Shown here: positions 40,052 to 48,718 of the stretch, one piece after another
How positions within the stretch are numbered: the first letter of the stretch is position 1
How the letters are laid out: each line of letters begins with the position of its first letter
Assembly: GCA_020161135.1 (NCBI GenBank)
Contig: JAIUOB010000003.1
Coordinates: forward strand, 434,001 to 498,000
Origin: Gemmatimonadota bacterium
Lineage (GTDB): Bacteria; Gemmatimonadota; Gemmatimonadetes; Gemmatimonadales; Gemmatimonadaceae
DNA: 64,000 nucleotides
Reading direction: 5' to 3'
The notes under the pieces: model-generated
Told to the model about the DNA's origin: nothing
The model's input: only the letters and a program-made list of their open reading frames with translations
The model's database searches: none
Position numbers and translations under genes: made by a program

Positions 40052-42067
40052 CTAGGCCCGCTCCCGCCGAAGGCGCTCCCGCGTGGCCTCGGCGAGTGCC
40101 ACGATCCGCTCGACCTGCTCCTCCTGCGTCACCGATGTCGTGTCGATGGTGATCGCGTCCCGGGCCGGGGCGCTCTGGGTCGCGTCCTGCGCATCCCGTG
40201 CCACCAGCGCCTCGACCTCCTCGGCGATCTCCGGGTCGGTGGGGCGCCGGCTCAGTCGCTGAATGAGCCGGCGACGGGCCCGCTCCCAGGTATCGGCGAT
40301 CAGGAAGACCTTGAGGGCAGCCTGCGGAAAGACCGCGGTGCCGATATCCCGGCCGTCCACGACGACATCGACCGCCGCGCCAGCCTCCCGCACCACCCCA
40401 TTCACCCACCGGCGCACCTCGGGCATGCGGGCCACCAGAGAGACCTGCCGGGTGACGGGGGTGTCCCGCAGCGCCTCGTCCTGCGGCAGACCGTCGATGA
40501 GCGGGAGGACCGAGCGCGTCGTCAGTCGCCACGCGATGCGTGACGTCAACGAGAGCAGCAGCGCCGGCGTCCAGTCGACCGGTGCGACGCCGGTGGCGAG
40601 GGCCAGCCAGGTGACCGCGCGGTAGAACGCCCCGGAGTCCACGTGGCGCACGTCGAGCCGCTCAGCCACCCATTGGGCGGTCGAGCTCTTCCCGGACGCG
40701 GCCGGGCCGTCGATGGCGATGACGAGCGGCGACGAGGCGGTCGGCGACGAGGCGGTCGCGGCGGTGTTTGCGTCCGACGCCGGTCCGATGACGCGCGCGA
40801 GATCGCGCCAGAACGTCGGATACGACACCGCGACGCACCCCGGATCATCGATGGTGATGTGATTGCCGGGCAGCGCGCCGAGCACCCCGAACGCCATGGC
40901 GAGTCGGTGATCGCCGTGCGTGACGATGTGCCCCTGCAACGGTGCGCGGCTCCCGCGCACCGTGAGGCCATCGTCGTGTTCGACGGCGTCGACGCCAAGC
41001 GCTTGCAGGTTGGCCACGACGGCCTTGATGCGGTCGCTTTCCTTGACGCGCAGTTCGTGGGCGTCGGCGATGCGCGTCTCGCCATCGGCGCGTGCAGCGA
41101 GGCAGGCCAGCATCGGCAACTCATCGATGCATCGCGGCACCTCGGCACCGCCGATCCGCGTGCCACGCAATGCGGCGGGGCGCGCCACCAGCGTGCCCAG
41201 TCGCTCGCCGCCACTGTCGCGGACGTCGCGCTCCTCGATCGTTGCCCCCATGCGCCGCAGGACATCGAGCGCGCCGGTGCGCGTGGGGTTGAGGCACACG
41301 TCGGTGAGATGCAGCTCGCCGTCGCCCGCGAGCGCGGCCAGCGCGAGGAAGAAGGTCGCGGACGATGGATCGGCCGGGACGTCGACATCGACGGCACGAA
41401 GTTGCTGGTGCGGTGGCAGGTGCACCCCCTGCTCACTGACCGCGAGCGCCACACCGCGCGCCAGGAGCATGCGCTCACTGTGATCGCGCGACCGCAGCGG
41501 CTCCTGCACGACGACATCGGCACCCGACGCGAGTCCGGCGAGCAGCAACGCGCCCTTCACCTGCGCGCTCGCGTGGGTGTTCTCGTAGCGCGTCGCCTGC
41601 AGGGCGCGTCCCGTGACGCGCAGCGGCAAACCGTCGTGACCCGGGGCACCCTCGAACGCGATCTCCGCGCCCATGGCCGCGAGCGGCGTCGCGACTCGCC
41701 GCATGGGCCGACGGCTCAGGCTGGCGTCGCCTTCGAATCGTGCTTCGCGTCCCGGGAGTCCCGCGAGCAGTCCGATGAGCAGACGCGTCGTGGTGCCGCT
41801 GTTGCCACAGTCGAACGCGCCCTCCGGCGAATGCAGTGCGGCGAGCCCACGCCCCTCCACCACGATGTCCGGTCCGAGCGCCGGAATGCGCACACCCATC
41901 GCCCGGAGCGCGCCGGCCGTGGCATGCACGTCCGCCGATTCGAGGATGTCGCGCACGCGGGTGCGTCCCTCGGCCATGGCCGCGAAGATCAGCGCCCGGT
42001 GACTGATCGACTTGTCGCCGGGCGCGCGTACGGTGCCGCGCACCGTCAGTGACGGCTGGCGACTCAT
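40052..42067 (-). CDS. aroA-cmk: Fused EPSP synthase and cytidylate kinase
   Basis: One 671-aa protein with two enzymes. Residues 1-430 are 3-phosphoshikimate 1-carboxyvinyltransferase (shikimate pathway): VRAPGDKSISHRALI, GNSGTTTRLL, HELRVKESDRI, THGDHRLAMAF. A linker rich in Ala/Thr/Ser with a repeated SSPTASSP leads to cytidylate kinase (CMP to CDP): P-loop IDGPAASGKSSTA, VDSGAFYRAVTWLA, and DGRDIGTAVFP. Each domain is full length, so the fusion should be bifunctional. It starts at the ATG at 42067, 7 nt after dapD; adjacent aroA-cmk-rpsA is a common unfused order. Confidence 0.95.
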   Translation of the reverse strand: MSRQPSLTVRGTVRAPGDKSISHRALIFAAMAEGRTRVRDILESADVHATAGALRAMGVRIPALGPDIVVEGRGLAALHSPEGAFDCGNSGTTTRLLIGLLAGLPGREARFEGDASLSRRPMRRVATPLAAMGAEIAFEGAPGHDGLPLRVTGRALQATRYENTHASAQVKGALLLAGLASGADVVVQEPLRSRDHSERMLLARGVALAVSEQGVHLPPHQQLRAVDVDVPADPSSATFFLALAALAGDGELHLTDVCLNPTRTGALDVLRRMGATIEERDVRDSGGERLGTLVARPAALRGTRIGGAEVPRCIDELPMLACLAARADGETRIADAHELRVKESDRIKAVVANLQALGVDAVEHDDGLTVRGSRAPLQGHIVTHGDHRLAMAFGVLGALPGNHITIDDPGCVAVSYPTFWRDLARVIGPASDANTAATASSPTASSPLVIAIDGPAASGKSSTAQWVAERLDVRHVDSGAFYRAVTWLALATGVAPVDWTPALLLSLTSRIAWRLTTRSVLPLIDGLPQDEALRDTPVTRQVSLVARMPEVRRWVNGVVREAGAAVDVVVDGRDIGTAVFPQAALKVFLIADTWERARRRLIQRLSRRPTDPEIAEEVEALVARDAQDATQSAPARDAITIDTTSVTQEEQVERIVALAEATRERLRRERA

Positions 42068-42074
42068 TGCTGCA

Positions 42075-42926
42075 TCATCGCAGCCAGGCCTCGAGCGCCG
42101 TGGCGGCATCGGTCTTGTCGTCGCGGTACTTCACGATGACCGGCGTCTGGAGCGACAGTCCCTGCCCTTCCCCCCACGCCGAGGTGACCCGGCGCGCGCC
42201 CGGCACCACGACGGCACCCTCCGGAATCTCCAGCGGACGGTCCGCGCTGCCGCGGTGGACGGTCTCGCGGACGAGGTCGTAGACGGGCGTGCCGCGCGTG
42301 AGGATCACGCCGGCGCCGAGCACCGCGCGGCTGCGCACGACGGTTCCCTCGTACACACCACAGTTGCCGCCCACGGTGACATCGTCCTCGATGATGACCG
42401 GGGAGGCATTGATGGGTTCGAGCACTCCGCCGATCTGCGCGGCCGCACTGAGGTGCACACGTTCGCCGATCTGCGCGCAACTCCCGACGAGCGCGTGCGA
42501 GTCGACCATCGTGCCGCGGCCGACGTGCGCCCCCACGTTGATGTACATCGGGGGCATGCACACCACACCGGGCGCCAGATAGGCGCCGCGACGTACGGTG
42601 GAGCCGCCCGGCACGACGCGTACCTGATGCTCCGGGCGGAACTCGCGGGCCGGGAACGTGTGCTTGTCGAGAAACGAGAACGCGCCGCCGGCGGGCATCT
42701 CGACCACACGACCCAGGCGGAAGCCGAGCAGGATCGCGCGCTTCACCCACGGTACGGCGTGCCACGTGCCGTCGGCATCGCGCTGCGCGGCGCGGATGTC
42801 CCCGCGCTCCAGCAGGGCCAGCGCGTGATCGAAGAGGTGCTGCGCATCGTGGACGAGCGGCGCGCCGCTGTCGAGCAGATGGGGATCGGCGAAGCGCGCT
42901 TCGAGCTCAGCGATGGTGAAAGCCAT
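42075..42926 (-). CDS. dapD: Tetrahydrodipicolinate N-succinyltransferase
   Basis: Commits the pathway to the succinylated route to diaminopimelate, 283 aa. The C-terminal left-handed beta-helix of hexapeptide repeats includes RRGAYLAPGVVCMPPMYINVG (recognised by GAYLAPGV and MPPMYINVGA), GTMVDSHALVGSCAQIG, and GGNCGVYEGT. The N-terminal helical domain WHAVPWVKRAILLGFRLG matches the DapD subgroup. It lies 42 nt after dapA. Confidence 0.95.
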   Translation of the reverse strand: MAFTIAELEARFADPHLLDSGAPLVHDAQHLFDHALALLERGDIRAAQRDADGTWHAVPWVKRAILLGFRLGRVVEMPAGGAFSFLDKHTFPAREFRPEHQVRVVPGGSTVRRGAYLAPGVVCMPPMYINVGAHVGRGTMVDSHALVGSCAQIGERVHLSAAAQIGGVLEPINASPVIIEDDVTVGGNCGVYEGTVVRSRAVLGAGVILTRGTPVYDLVRETVHRGSADRPLEIPEGAVVVPGARRVTSAWGEGQGLSLQTPVIVKYRDDKTDAATALEAWLR

Positions 42927-42968
42927 GGGAGCAACCGGAAAAGGTACGACGTGAGGAACAGGGACGCG

Positions 42969-43862
42969 TCACGACGCGAGCGCGCCGGCGCCGACGAGGG
43001 CGGCGCGCACGCGCGCGCGGAAGGCATCGGCCAGCGGCACCAGCGGGGGACGCAGGACGTCGTGCATGCGGCCGAGCATCGCCAGCATGGCCTTCGCAGG
43101 GATTGGATTGGCCTCGCAGAACGCCGCATCGATGACGGGCGCGAGCGCGGCGTCCGCGGCACGCGCGGCGACAAGGTCGCCTTGCGCCATGGCCTCGCAG
43201 AGGCGCACCACCATCGCGGGCACGAGGTTCGACACGACGGAGATGACCCCGTCACCGCCGTGCGCCATGACGGACAGCGTGAAGCCATCGTCGCCGGCGA
43301 GCACCGCGAAGCCGTCCGGTCGATCGCGCAGGATGCTGGTCATCTGGCCGAGATTGCCCGAGGCTTCCTTGACGGCCACGAAACGGCGGTCCGCCGCGAG
43401 TTCGAGGCAGGTCGCGGCCTCGAGATTCACCGCCGTGCGTCCGGGCACGTTGTACAGCACGATCGGCAGGTCGACCGCATCGGCGATGGCCCGGAAGTGC
43501 GCGACGAGTGCGCGCTGCGGCGGGCGGTTGTACATCGGCGTGACGTGCAGCAAATGCGTCGCGCCGATGGCGCGCATCTCGCGCGAGGTGGCGATGGCCC
43601 TGCGCGTGTCGTTCGATCCGGCGCCGGCGATGACGGGCACGCGGCCATTCACCTCCTCGACCGTGATCTCGACCACGCGTCGGTGTTCCTCGGCCGTGAG
43701 GGTCGCGGCCTCGCCCGTGGAGCCGCAGGGGACGAGCATGTGCACCCCCTGCTCCACCTGCCAGGCCACGAGCGCGCGCAGCGCCGGCTCGTCGACGTCG
43801 CCCGAGGGCGTGAAGGGGGTCACGATGGCCGTGCCGCAGCCGCGGAGCGCTGGTCGGGTCAT
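42969..43862 (-). CDS. dapA: 4-hydroxy-tetrahydrodipicolinate synthase
   Basis: Condenses aspartate semialdehyde with pyruvate, 297 aa TIM barrel. Motifs: GTAIVTPF, PCGSTGEAATLT, YNVPGRTAVN, and the Schiff-base lysine in FVAVKEASGNLGQM. The ATG at 43862 overlaps the dapB stop (ATGA); the longer open frame upstream lies in dapB. Confidence 0.96.
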   Translation of the reverse strand: MTRPALRGCGTAIVTPFTPSGDVDEPALRALVAWQVEQGVHMLVPCGSTGEAATLTAEEHRRVVEITVEEVNGRVPVIAGAGSNDTRRAIATSREMRAIGATHLLHVTPMYNRPPQRALVAHFRAIADAVDLPIVLYNVPGRTAVNLEAATCLELAADRRFVAVKEASGNLGQMTSILRDRPDGFAVLAGDDGFTLSVMAHGGDGVISVVSNLVPAMVVRLCEAMAQGDLVAARAADAALAPVIDAAFCEANPIPAKAMLAMLGRMHDVLRPPLVPLADAFRARVRAALVGAGALAS

Positions 43863-44614
43863 GCGCCGGTCGGTGAGTCGGTGAAGGGCGACGGTGCGTC
43901 GACGTCGAGCACGTCGCGCAGTGCGTACACGGCCGGCGCGCGCCCCGCCGCCAGCCACCGCGCCGCCAGGAGCGCGCCGTCAGCAAAGACCCGGCGGTCT
44001 CGCGCCTCGTGCGTGAAGCGGAGCTGTTCGAACGGGGCATCTGCGACGACCTCATGCGTGCCGGGGACGTGCCCCACGCGCACGCTCGTGATCGGGACCA
44101 CGCGCTGCGCGGCGCGCTCGATGGCCTGGACGAGCGCGAGGGCCGTGCCCGATGGCGCGTCGCGCTTCGCGGTGTGGTGCGTCTCCACCAGGTGCATGTC
44201 GAAGCCGGGCACGGCGCGGAGGCGACGTGCCGCGTCCTCGAGGACCCCGAGGAACAGTTGCACGCCGACTGAGAAGTTGGGTGCCCAGAGCGCCGCACAC
44301 TGATGGCGGCGGACGAGCGCGTCGAGCGTCGCCTGCGGCGTCGACCAGCCCGTCGTTCCGCTCACCACCGGACACCGGAGCCCCAGCAGCCGATCGATGT
44401 TGTCCGCGGCCGCATCGGGCGTCGTGAACTCGATGGCCACGTGCGCACCACGCAGATCGGCGGCGGTGATACCGCGCGCCATGCACGCGCCATCGAGACG
44501 GGCGACGACGGTGCACGCCCGCGACGCCGCGAGCGCGTCGATGGCCTGGCCCATGCGACCGAGTCCCACCAGCGCCACGCGGACGCCGTCGTGCATGGGC
44601 ACGGGGTCGCTCAC
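43859..44614 (-). CDS. dapB: 4-hydroxy-tetrahydrodipicolinate reductase
   Basis: NAD(P)H reduction in diaminopimelate synthesis, 251 aa. Rossmann start VALVGLGRMGQAI, then VSGTTGWS, APNFSVGVQLF, and the catalytic ETHHTAKRDAPSGTA. A GTG start overlaps the lysC stop (GTGA). It is shorter than E. coli DapB (273 aa) but has all key motifs. Confidence 0.95.
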   Translation of the reverse strand: MSDPVPMHDGVRVALVGLGRMGQAIDALAASRACTVVARLDGACMARGITAADLRGAHVAIEFTTPDAAADNIDRLLGLRCPVVSGTTGWSTPQATLDALVRRHQCAALWAPNFSVGVQLFLGVLEDAARRLRAVPGFDMHLVETHHTAKRDAPSGTALALVQAIERAAQRVVPITSVRVGHVPGTHEVVADAPFEQLRFTHEARDRRVFADGALLAARWLAAGRAPAVYALRDVLDVDAPSPFTDSPTGA

Positions 44615-45975
44615 GCGGCCGGTACCGCCTGCTCGAAGAACGCGCCGTGGAGCCGCTGCATCGCGGGCACCACGTGCTCATCGTCGATGACAAGCGTGAA
44701 GTTGATGCCTGTCGCGGACAGCGACGCCATGTGGACAGGAATGTCGCCCAGGGCGCTGATCGCGCGCCCGATGGCGGCACTGCTGTCGGCGATGCCCGCG
44801 CCGACGATGGCCAGGACGCCGGCCCGGCGGTTGACGGCCACATCGCCGAAGTCGGCGAGATCCTGCAGGATCGCTCCCAACTGCGCCTCGTCGTCGAGCG
44901 TGACCGACACGGACACTTCCGACGTCGTCACGACGTCCACGGAGGTGCGATGCCGTTCGAACACCTCGAACACACGGCGCAGGAAGCCCGGCGCCAGGAG
45001 CATGCGCGTCGAGCGGAGCTTGACCAGCGTCGTGTTGCGCTTGCCGGCGATGGCCCGCACCGGGAATCGCGGCGCATCGAACGCGATCATCGTGCCGGTG
45101 CCACCCGGGTTGCGACTGTTGAACACGTACACCGGAATCCCGCGCTGCACGGCCGGCGCAATGGTGGCCGGGTGCAGCACCTTCGCGCCGAACGCCGCCA
45201 GCTCCGCCGCCTCCTCGAAGCCGATGCGCTCGATCAGGCGAGCGTTGGGAATCACGCGGGGATCGGCGGTGAGCATGCCATCGACGTCCGTCCAGATCTC
45301 AATGGCGGTGGCGTCGAGGGCGGCGCCGACGAGCGACGCGGAATAGTCACTGCCGCCGCGCCCCAGCGTGGTCGTGATGCGTTGTGGCGTGGCGCCCACG
45401 AAGCCGCCGAGCACCGGGATCCGCCCGGCCTGGACATGCGGGAGCAGGCGCGCCCGGCAGGCCGCGGCGATGCCCTCCGCGTCGGGTTCGGCGCGCGTGA
45501 ACACGTCGTTCGTGACGATGACGTCGCGCGCGTCGACCCAGGGCGCATCGACACCACGACGCCGAAACGCCGCCGCCACGATCTGCGACGAGAGGATCTC
45601 GCCCATCGCGGCCACCGCATCGAGGGACCGCGGCGTGAGATAGCCGAGCGTGCGGAACGCCTCGGCCAGATGCGCGAGCTCGTCGAACGCCCCACCGATC
45701 TCGACCGCGAGCTCGTGGCCCTCGGCCGAGTCCCCGAGCAACGCCGCCGCGACGGTGAGATGGCGGTCGCGGAGTTGCTCGATGATCTGCACCGCGCCCA
45801 GCAGCTCACCCGCCGCCGCCTTGTGCGCCAAGTCGAGGAGCTGGTTGGTCGCCCCGCCAAGGGCAGACACCACCACCACCGGCGTCGAGGCCTGCCGCGC
45901 CGTGACGATGTCGATCACACGGGTGATCGCGGCGGCGTCGGCCACCGAGGTGCCGCCGAACTTGCAGACGATCAC
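44611..45975 (-). CDS. lysC: Aspartate kinase with C-terminal ACT domains
   Basis: The first step of the aspartate family, 454 aa monofunctional kinase. N-terminal IVCKFGGTSVAD, ATP/Asp site TTTLGRGGSDYSASL and EIWTDVDGML; then two ACT domains (about 310-454), the first with VFEVFERHRTSVDVV. ACT domains normally bind lysine and/or threonine, so feedback control is expected. It overlaps asd by ATGA. Confidence 0.96.
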   Translation of the reverse strand: MIVCKFGGTSVADAAAITRVIDIVTARQASTPVVVVSALGGATNQLLDLAHKAAAGELLGAVQIIEQLRDRHLTVAAALLGDSAEGHELAVEIGGAFDELAHLAEAFRTLGYLTPRSLDAVAAMGEILSSQIVAAAFRRRGVDAPWVDARDVIVTNDVFTRAEPDAEGIAAACRARLLPHVQAGRIPVLGGFVGATPQRITTTLGRGGSDYSASLVGAALDATAIEIWTDVDGMLTADPRVIPNARLIERIGFEEAAELAAFGAKVLHPATIAPAVQRGIPVYVFNSRNPGGTGTMIAFDAPRFPVRAIAGKRNTTLVKLRSTRMLLAPGFLRRVFEVFERHRTSVDVVTTSEVSVSVTLDDEAQLGAILQDLADFGDVAVNRRAGVLAIVGAGIADSSAAIGRAISALGDIPVHMASLSATGINFTLVIDDEHVVPAMQRLHGAFFEQAVPAA

Positions 45976-47048
45976 GACGCGACGAGCCCCGCGAGCTGGC
46001 CGGTGGCGACGAGCAGCTCTGCGTTGAGGACGGAGCCACCCGCCGCACCGCGCACCACGTTGTGCGACATCGCGACGAGGCGCAGGTCGAGGAGATGATC
46101 GGCGCGGACGCGCCCGACGGACGTCGTCATGCCACGGCCCAAGTGGGCATCCCGACGCGGCTGCGGCCGGTCGGGCTCGTCACGCACCAGGAGCGCCGGC
46201 GTGGGCGCGCTGGGCAGTCCGCGCACCGCCTCGTGGCCGGTGTAGGCACGCAACACCGCGAGCGCCTGCTCCGGCGTGGGCTTGCGTTCGAAGCCCACCG
46301 AGATGCACGCGGTGTGTCCATGCTCCACCGGGACGCGATTCGCGTGGGCGCTCACGACGATCGGCGCATCGGTGACGCGGTGGCCGTCGCAGGTGCCGAG
46401 GATCTTGAGCAGTTCGCGCTCGATCTTGGGCTCCTCGTCACCGATGTAGGGAATGACGTTGCCCAGGATGTCGAGCGACGGCACGCCCGGATAGCCGGCA
46501 CCTGATACCGCCTGCATGGTGGTGACGAACACCTGACGGACGCCGAATGCCGCGTGGAGCGGCGCGAGCGCGGCCGCGATGACCGTGGTCGCGCAGTTCG
46601 CGTTGGTGACGATGCCGCCACGCCATCCCCGCTCGGCCCGCTGCCGTCCGAGCAGCGCGAGGTGGTCGCCGTTGACCTCGGGCACGACAAGGGGCACGTC
46701 CAGCGCCATGCGATAGTTCTTCGCGTTCGACAGCACGAGGCGCCCCGCGGCCGCGAACGCCGCTTCCACTTCGCCCGCTACGCCCGCGTCGAGCGCCGAG
46801 AAGACGATCGGCGCACGCACCGTCTCCGGGGTGCACGCCGTCACCTCGAGCGCGGCCACCGACGGCGGGAGCACGCCCTCGAGCCAGCGCGCGGCCTCGC
46901 GATAGGGCCGCCCGGCGCTGCGCTCCGACGCGGCGACTTCGACGAGGTCGAACCACGGGTGGCCGTCGAGGTGACGGATGAATGCCTGACCGACGGCGCC
47001 GGTCGCGCCGAGCACGGCCACCGGCCAACGAAGAGCGGGAGCAGTCAT
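45972..47048 (-). CDS. asd: Aspartate-semialdehyde dehydrogenase, archaeal/fungal type
   Basis: Reduces aspartyl phosphate to the semialdehyde, 358 aa. NADP loop VLGATGAVGQAF; catalytic Cys in TNANCATT; His in SAHANRVPVEHGH. The sequence near these motifs (NCATT, VSGAGYPG) fits the archaeal/fungal-like ASADH branch rather than the E. coli type. It overlaps the upstream M20 gene (ATGA). Confidence 0.95.
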   Translation of the reverse strand: MTAPALRWPVAVLGATGAVGQAFIRHLDGHPWFDLVEVAASERSAGRPYREAARWLEGVLPPSVAALEVTACTPETVRAPIVFSALDAGVAGEVEAAFAAAGRLVLSNAKNYRMALDVPLVVPEVNGDHLALLGRQRAERGWRGGIVTNANCATTVIAAALAPLHAAFGVRQVFVTTMQAVSGAGYPGVPSLDILGNVIPYIGDEEPKIERELLKILGTCDGHRVTDAPIVVSAHANRVPVEHGHTACISVGFERKPTPEQALAVLRAYTGHEAVRGLPSAPTPALLVRDEPDRPQPRRDAHLGRGMTTSVGRVRADHLLDLRLVAMSHNVVRGAAGGSVLNAELLVATGQLAGLVAS

Positions 47049-48037
47049 GCGAGCAGGGTGCGAACGATGCGGGCGTACGTGTCGACGGACGCCTCGAGTT
47101 CCGCCACGTCGATGTACTCGAGCGGCGTGTGAGCCACGTGAATGGAGCCAGGACCGAAGAGCAGCGGTGTACCCCAGCGATCGAGCAGCGGGATGTCGCT
47201 GGTGTAGGCAACGGGCGCCACCTCGAACCCGTTGAGCACGTGGAAGTGCTGCGCCGGAATGTGCGAGCCCCACACGAGTTCGACGTGATCGCCCGCCCAC
47301 GCCTCGAACGCGCGTCGTACCGGCGCGATGTCGCCCACGAGGCGGATCATCAGCTCTGCCTCGGCGAGACCCGGCACGACGTTGGCCTCCGTGCCGGCGC
47401 GCAGCACCCCGATGTTGTAGGTCGTGTCCCCGAGGACAGGATCGACCGGCAGCTCGAGGGTACGGAGCTGCGGCAGCACGTCGAGAAAGTGCTCGAGCGC
47501 GCTTTCACCGAGATGCGGATAGGCGGAGTGTGCCTCGCGGCCGCGGGCACGGATGATGAGCCGTTGCGCACCCTTGCAGCCCGAGGCGAGCCGACTCTCG
47601 GTGGGCTCGCCGTTCACGAGGAAACGACTGGTGGCGGGCAACCGATTTGCCGCGCGTGCGCCCGGTGATCCCTTCTCCTCGCCCACCACGAACAGCAGAT
47701 CGACGCGCTCCTCGCCACCATCGACCAGCCGCTGGGCCGCCATCAGCATGGCCGCCGCGATGCCCTTCGCGTCACAGGCACCGCGGCCATAGAGCCGCGT
47801 CCCGTCGAGGCGCGGCGCGACGAACGGCGGCACCGTGTCGAGGTGGGTCGAGAGGGTGACGCCTCCCCCGCGTCGTGTCGCCCAGAGATTCGAGCGCCCG
47901 GGCTCGACCTCCTGCAGCGTCACATTCCATGCTCGGTCGATGAGCCAACGGGCCACGAAATCGACCGCGTCGCGTTCGCGACCGGTCGTGGACTCGATGG
48001 CAAGGAGTTCGGCGGCCAGCGCGACGACGTCGGACAT
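47045..48037 (-). CDS. dapE: M20 deacylase, probable succinyl-diaminopimelate desuccinylase
   Basis: A two-zinc M20 amidohydrolase, 330 aa, first clear gene of the lysine cluster. Metal ligands: His in LSTHLDTVPP, Asp in YGRGACDAKG, Glu pair in VVGEEKGSPG, later ligands near LVNGEPTE and FGPGSIHVAHTP. The dimerisation domain contains ARGREAHSAYPHLGESA. The short form is shared by ArgE, DapE and LysK, so function rests on context: dapD is in the same cluster. The ATG at 48037 (SDVVALA) is preferred to 48052. Confidence 0.8.
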   Translation of the reverse strand: MSDVVALAAELLAIESTTGRERDAVDFVARWLIDRAWNVTLQEVEPGRSNLWATRRGGGVTLSTHLDTVPPFVAPRLDGTRLYGRGACDAKGIAAAMLMAAQRLVDGGEERVDLLFVVGEEKGSPGARAANRLPATSRFLVNGEPTESRLASGCKGAQRLIIRARGREAHSAYPHLGESALEHFLDVLPQLRTLELPVDPVLGDTTYNIGVLRAGTEANVVPGLAEAELMIRLVGDIAPVRRAFEAWAGDHVELVWGSHIPAQHFHVLNGFEVAPVAYTSDIPLLDRWGTPLLFGPGSIHVAHTPLEYIDVAELEASVDTYARIVRTLLA

Positions 48038-48084
48038 GCCGACAAGATACATGCACCGCGGTGCGCGGCGCGCCTACGCCCCGC

Positions 48085-48309
48085 TCAGAGTGCGCCGGCG
48101 CTGCGGATGGCGGCCGCCAGGGCGTCGTCGGTCAGTGACTCATCCCATCCGGGGGCCAGCAGGGCGATGACACGCGCGGCGCCCGAGTTGCACTCCACGG
48201 CGACGGTGTCCGCGGGCATCGTCGCCGCCTGCGCGACCTGGTCGGCCGGCACCTCGGGAAGTTCGAGGCAGATCCATGTCGCACCTACGTTGTCGCGCAC
48301 CGTTCGCAT
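48085..48309 (-). CDS. Small protein of unknown function
   Basis: A 74-aa frame from an ATG at 48309, just after tRNA-Leu and 47 nt before dapE. Its composition looks coding (TWICLELPEV, then VAVECNSGAARVIALLAPGWDESLTDDALAAAI in two halves), with beta-then-helix character and three cysteines. No family recognised. The open frame continues upstream through both tRNAs to 48606, which cannot be real; only this part is proposed. Confidence 0.5.
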   Translation of the reverse strand: MRTVRDNVGATWICLELPEVPADQVAQAATMPADTVAVECNSGAARVIALLAPGWDESLTDDALAAAIRSAGAL

Positions 48310-48338
48310 GCTGCACTCCGCCGAAGAATCGCGTGGGA

Positions 48339-48422
48339 TACCCGGAGTGGGACTCGAACCCACACTCCTCGAGAGGAAGGGGATTTTAAGTCCCCCGCGG
48401 CTACCGGTTTCGCCATCCGGGT
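48339..48422 (-). tRNA. tRNA-Leu (anticodon UAA)
   Basis: 84-nt class II tRNA. The acceptor stem pairs 48416-48422 with 48340-48346 (7 bp), discriminator A at 48339. The anticodon loop CTTAAAA gives UAA, reading UUA. It has a long variable arm and a T loop GGTTCGAGTCC. CCA is not encoded. Confidence 0.95.
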
Positions 48423-48500
48423 CGAGCGTCGGCGCACGACCGGCGCGCGGGCCCGGGAGTGGCTGACAGGCCAGCTTACGCCCCCCGGGGGCCGAACGCA

Positions 48501-48528
48501 AAACGGGAGCACCGAAGTGCTCCCGTTT
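48501..48528 (-). terminator. Terminator between the two tRNA genes
   Basis: A 12-bp stem (48501-48512 with 48517-48528), CGAA loop, followed on the minus strand by TTTTGCG. A good intrinsic terminator just after tRNA-Gly. Confidence 0.85.
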
Positions 48529-48564
48529 GCACCGATCCTGCGCACGACGCGCGTGCCCTTCGAG

Positions 48565-48637
48565 AGCGGGAAACGGGACTCGAACCCGCGACCCCAACCT
48601 TGGCAAGGTTGTGCTCTACCAACTGAGCTATTCCCGC
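48565..48637 (-). tRNA. tRNA-Gly (anticodon GCC)
   Basis: 73-nt class I tRNA. The acceptor stem GCGGGAA pairs 48631-48637 with 48566-48572. D arm AGCTCAGTTGGTAGAGC, anticodon loop TTGCCAA (GCC), T arm GCGGGTTCGAGTCCCGT. CCA is not encoded. Confidence 0.97.
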
Positions 48638-48647
48638 AACACGTCGG

Positions 48648-48676
48648 AGTCTAGCGCGCGCCTCCCGCAGCGACAA
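48648..48676 (-). promoter_or_regulatory. Predicted promoter for tRNA-Gly
   Basis: Minus-strand TTGTCG (48671-48676), 17 bp, TAGACT (48648-48653). Start about 48641, only a few bases ahead of the tRNA. Confidence 0.65.
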
Positions 48677-48718
48677 GCGGGGCTGCGGCTTGCGCACCCG
48701 CAGTCGCCGGGAGGCGGG

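Noticed and set aside
48038..48084. Lysine riboswitch before the lysine cluster
   Set aside because: Only 47 nt separate the small ORF and dapE, too short for the element, and no such fold was seen before lysA or lysC.
48085..48606. 173-codon frame running through both tRNA genes
   Set aside because: It would read through two tRNAs and a terminator. Only the last 74 codons look coding and are listed separately.
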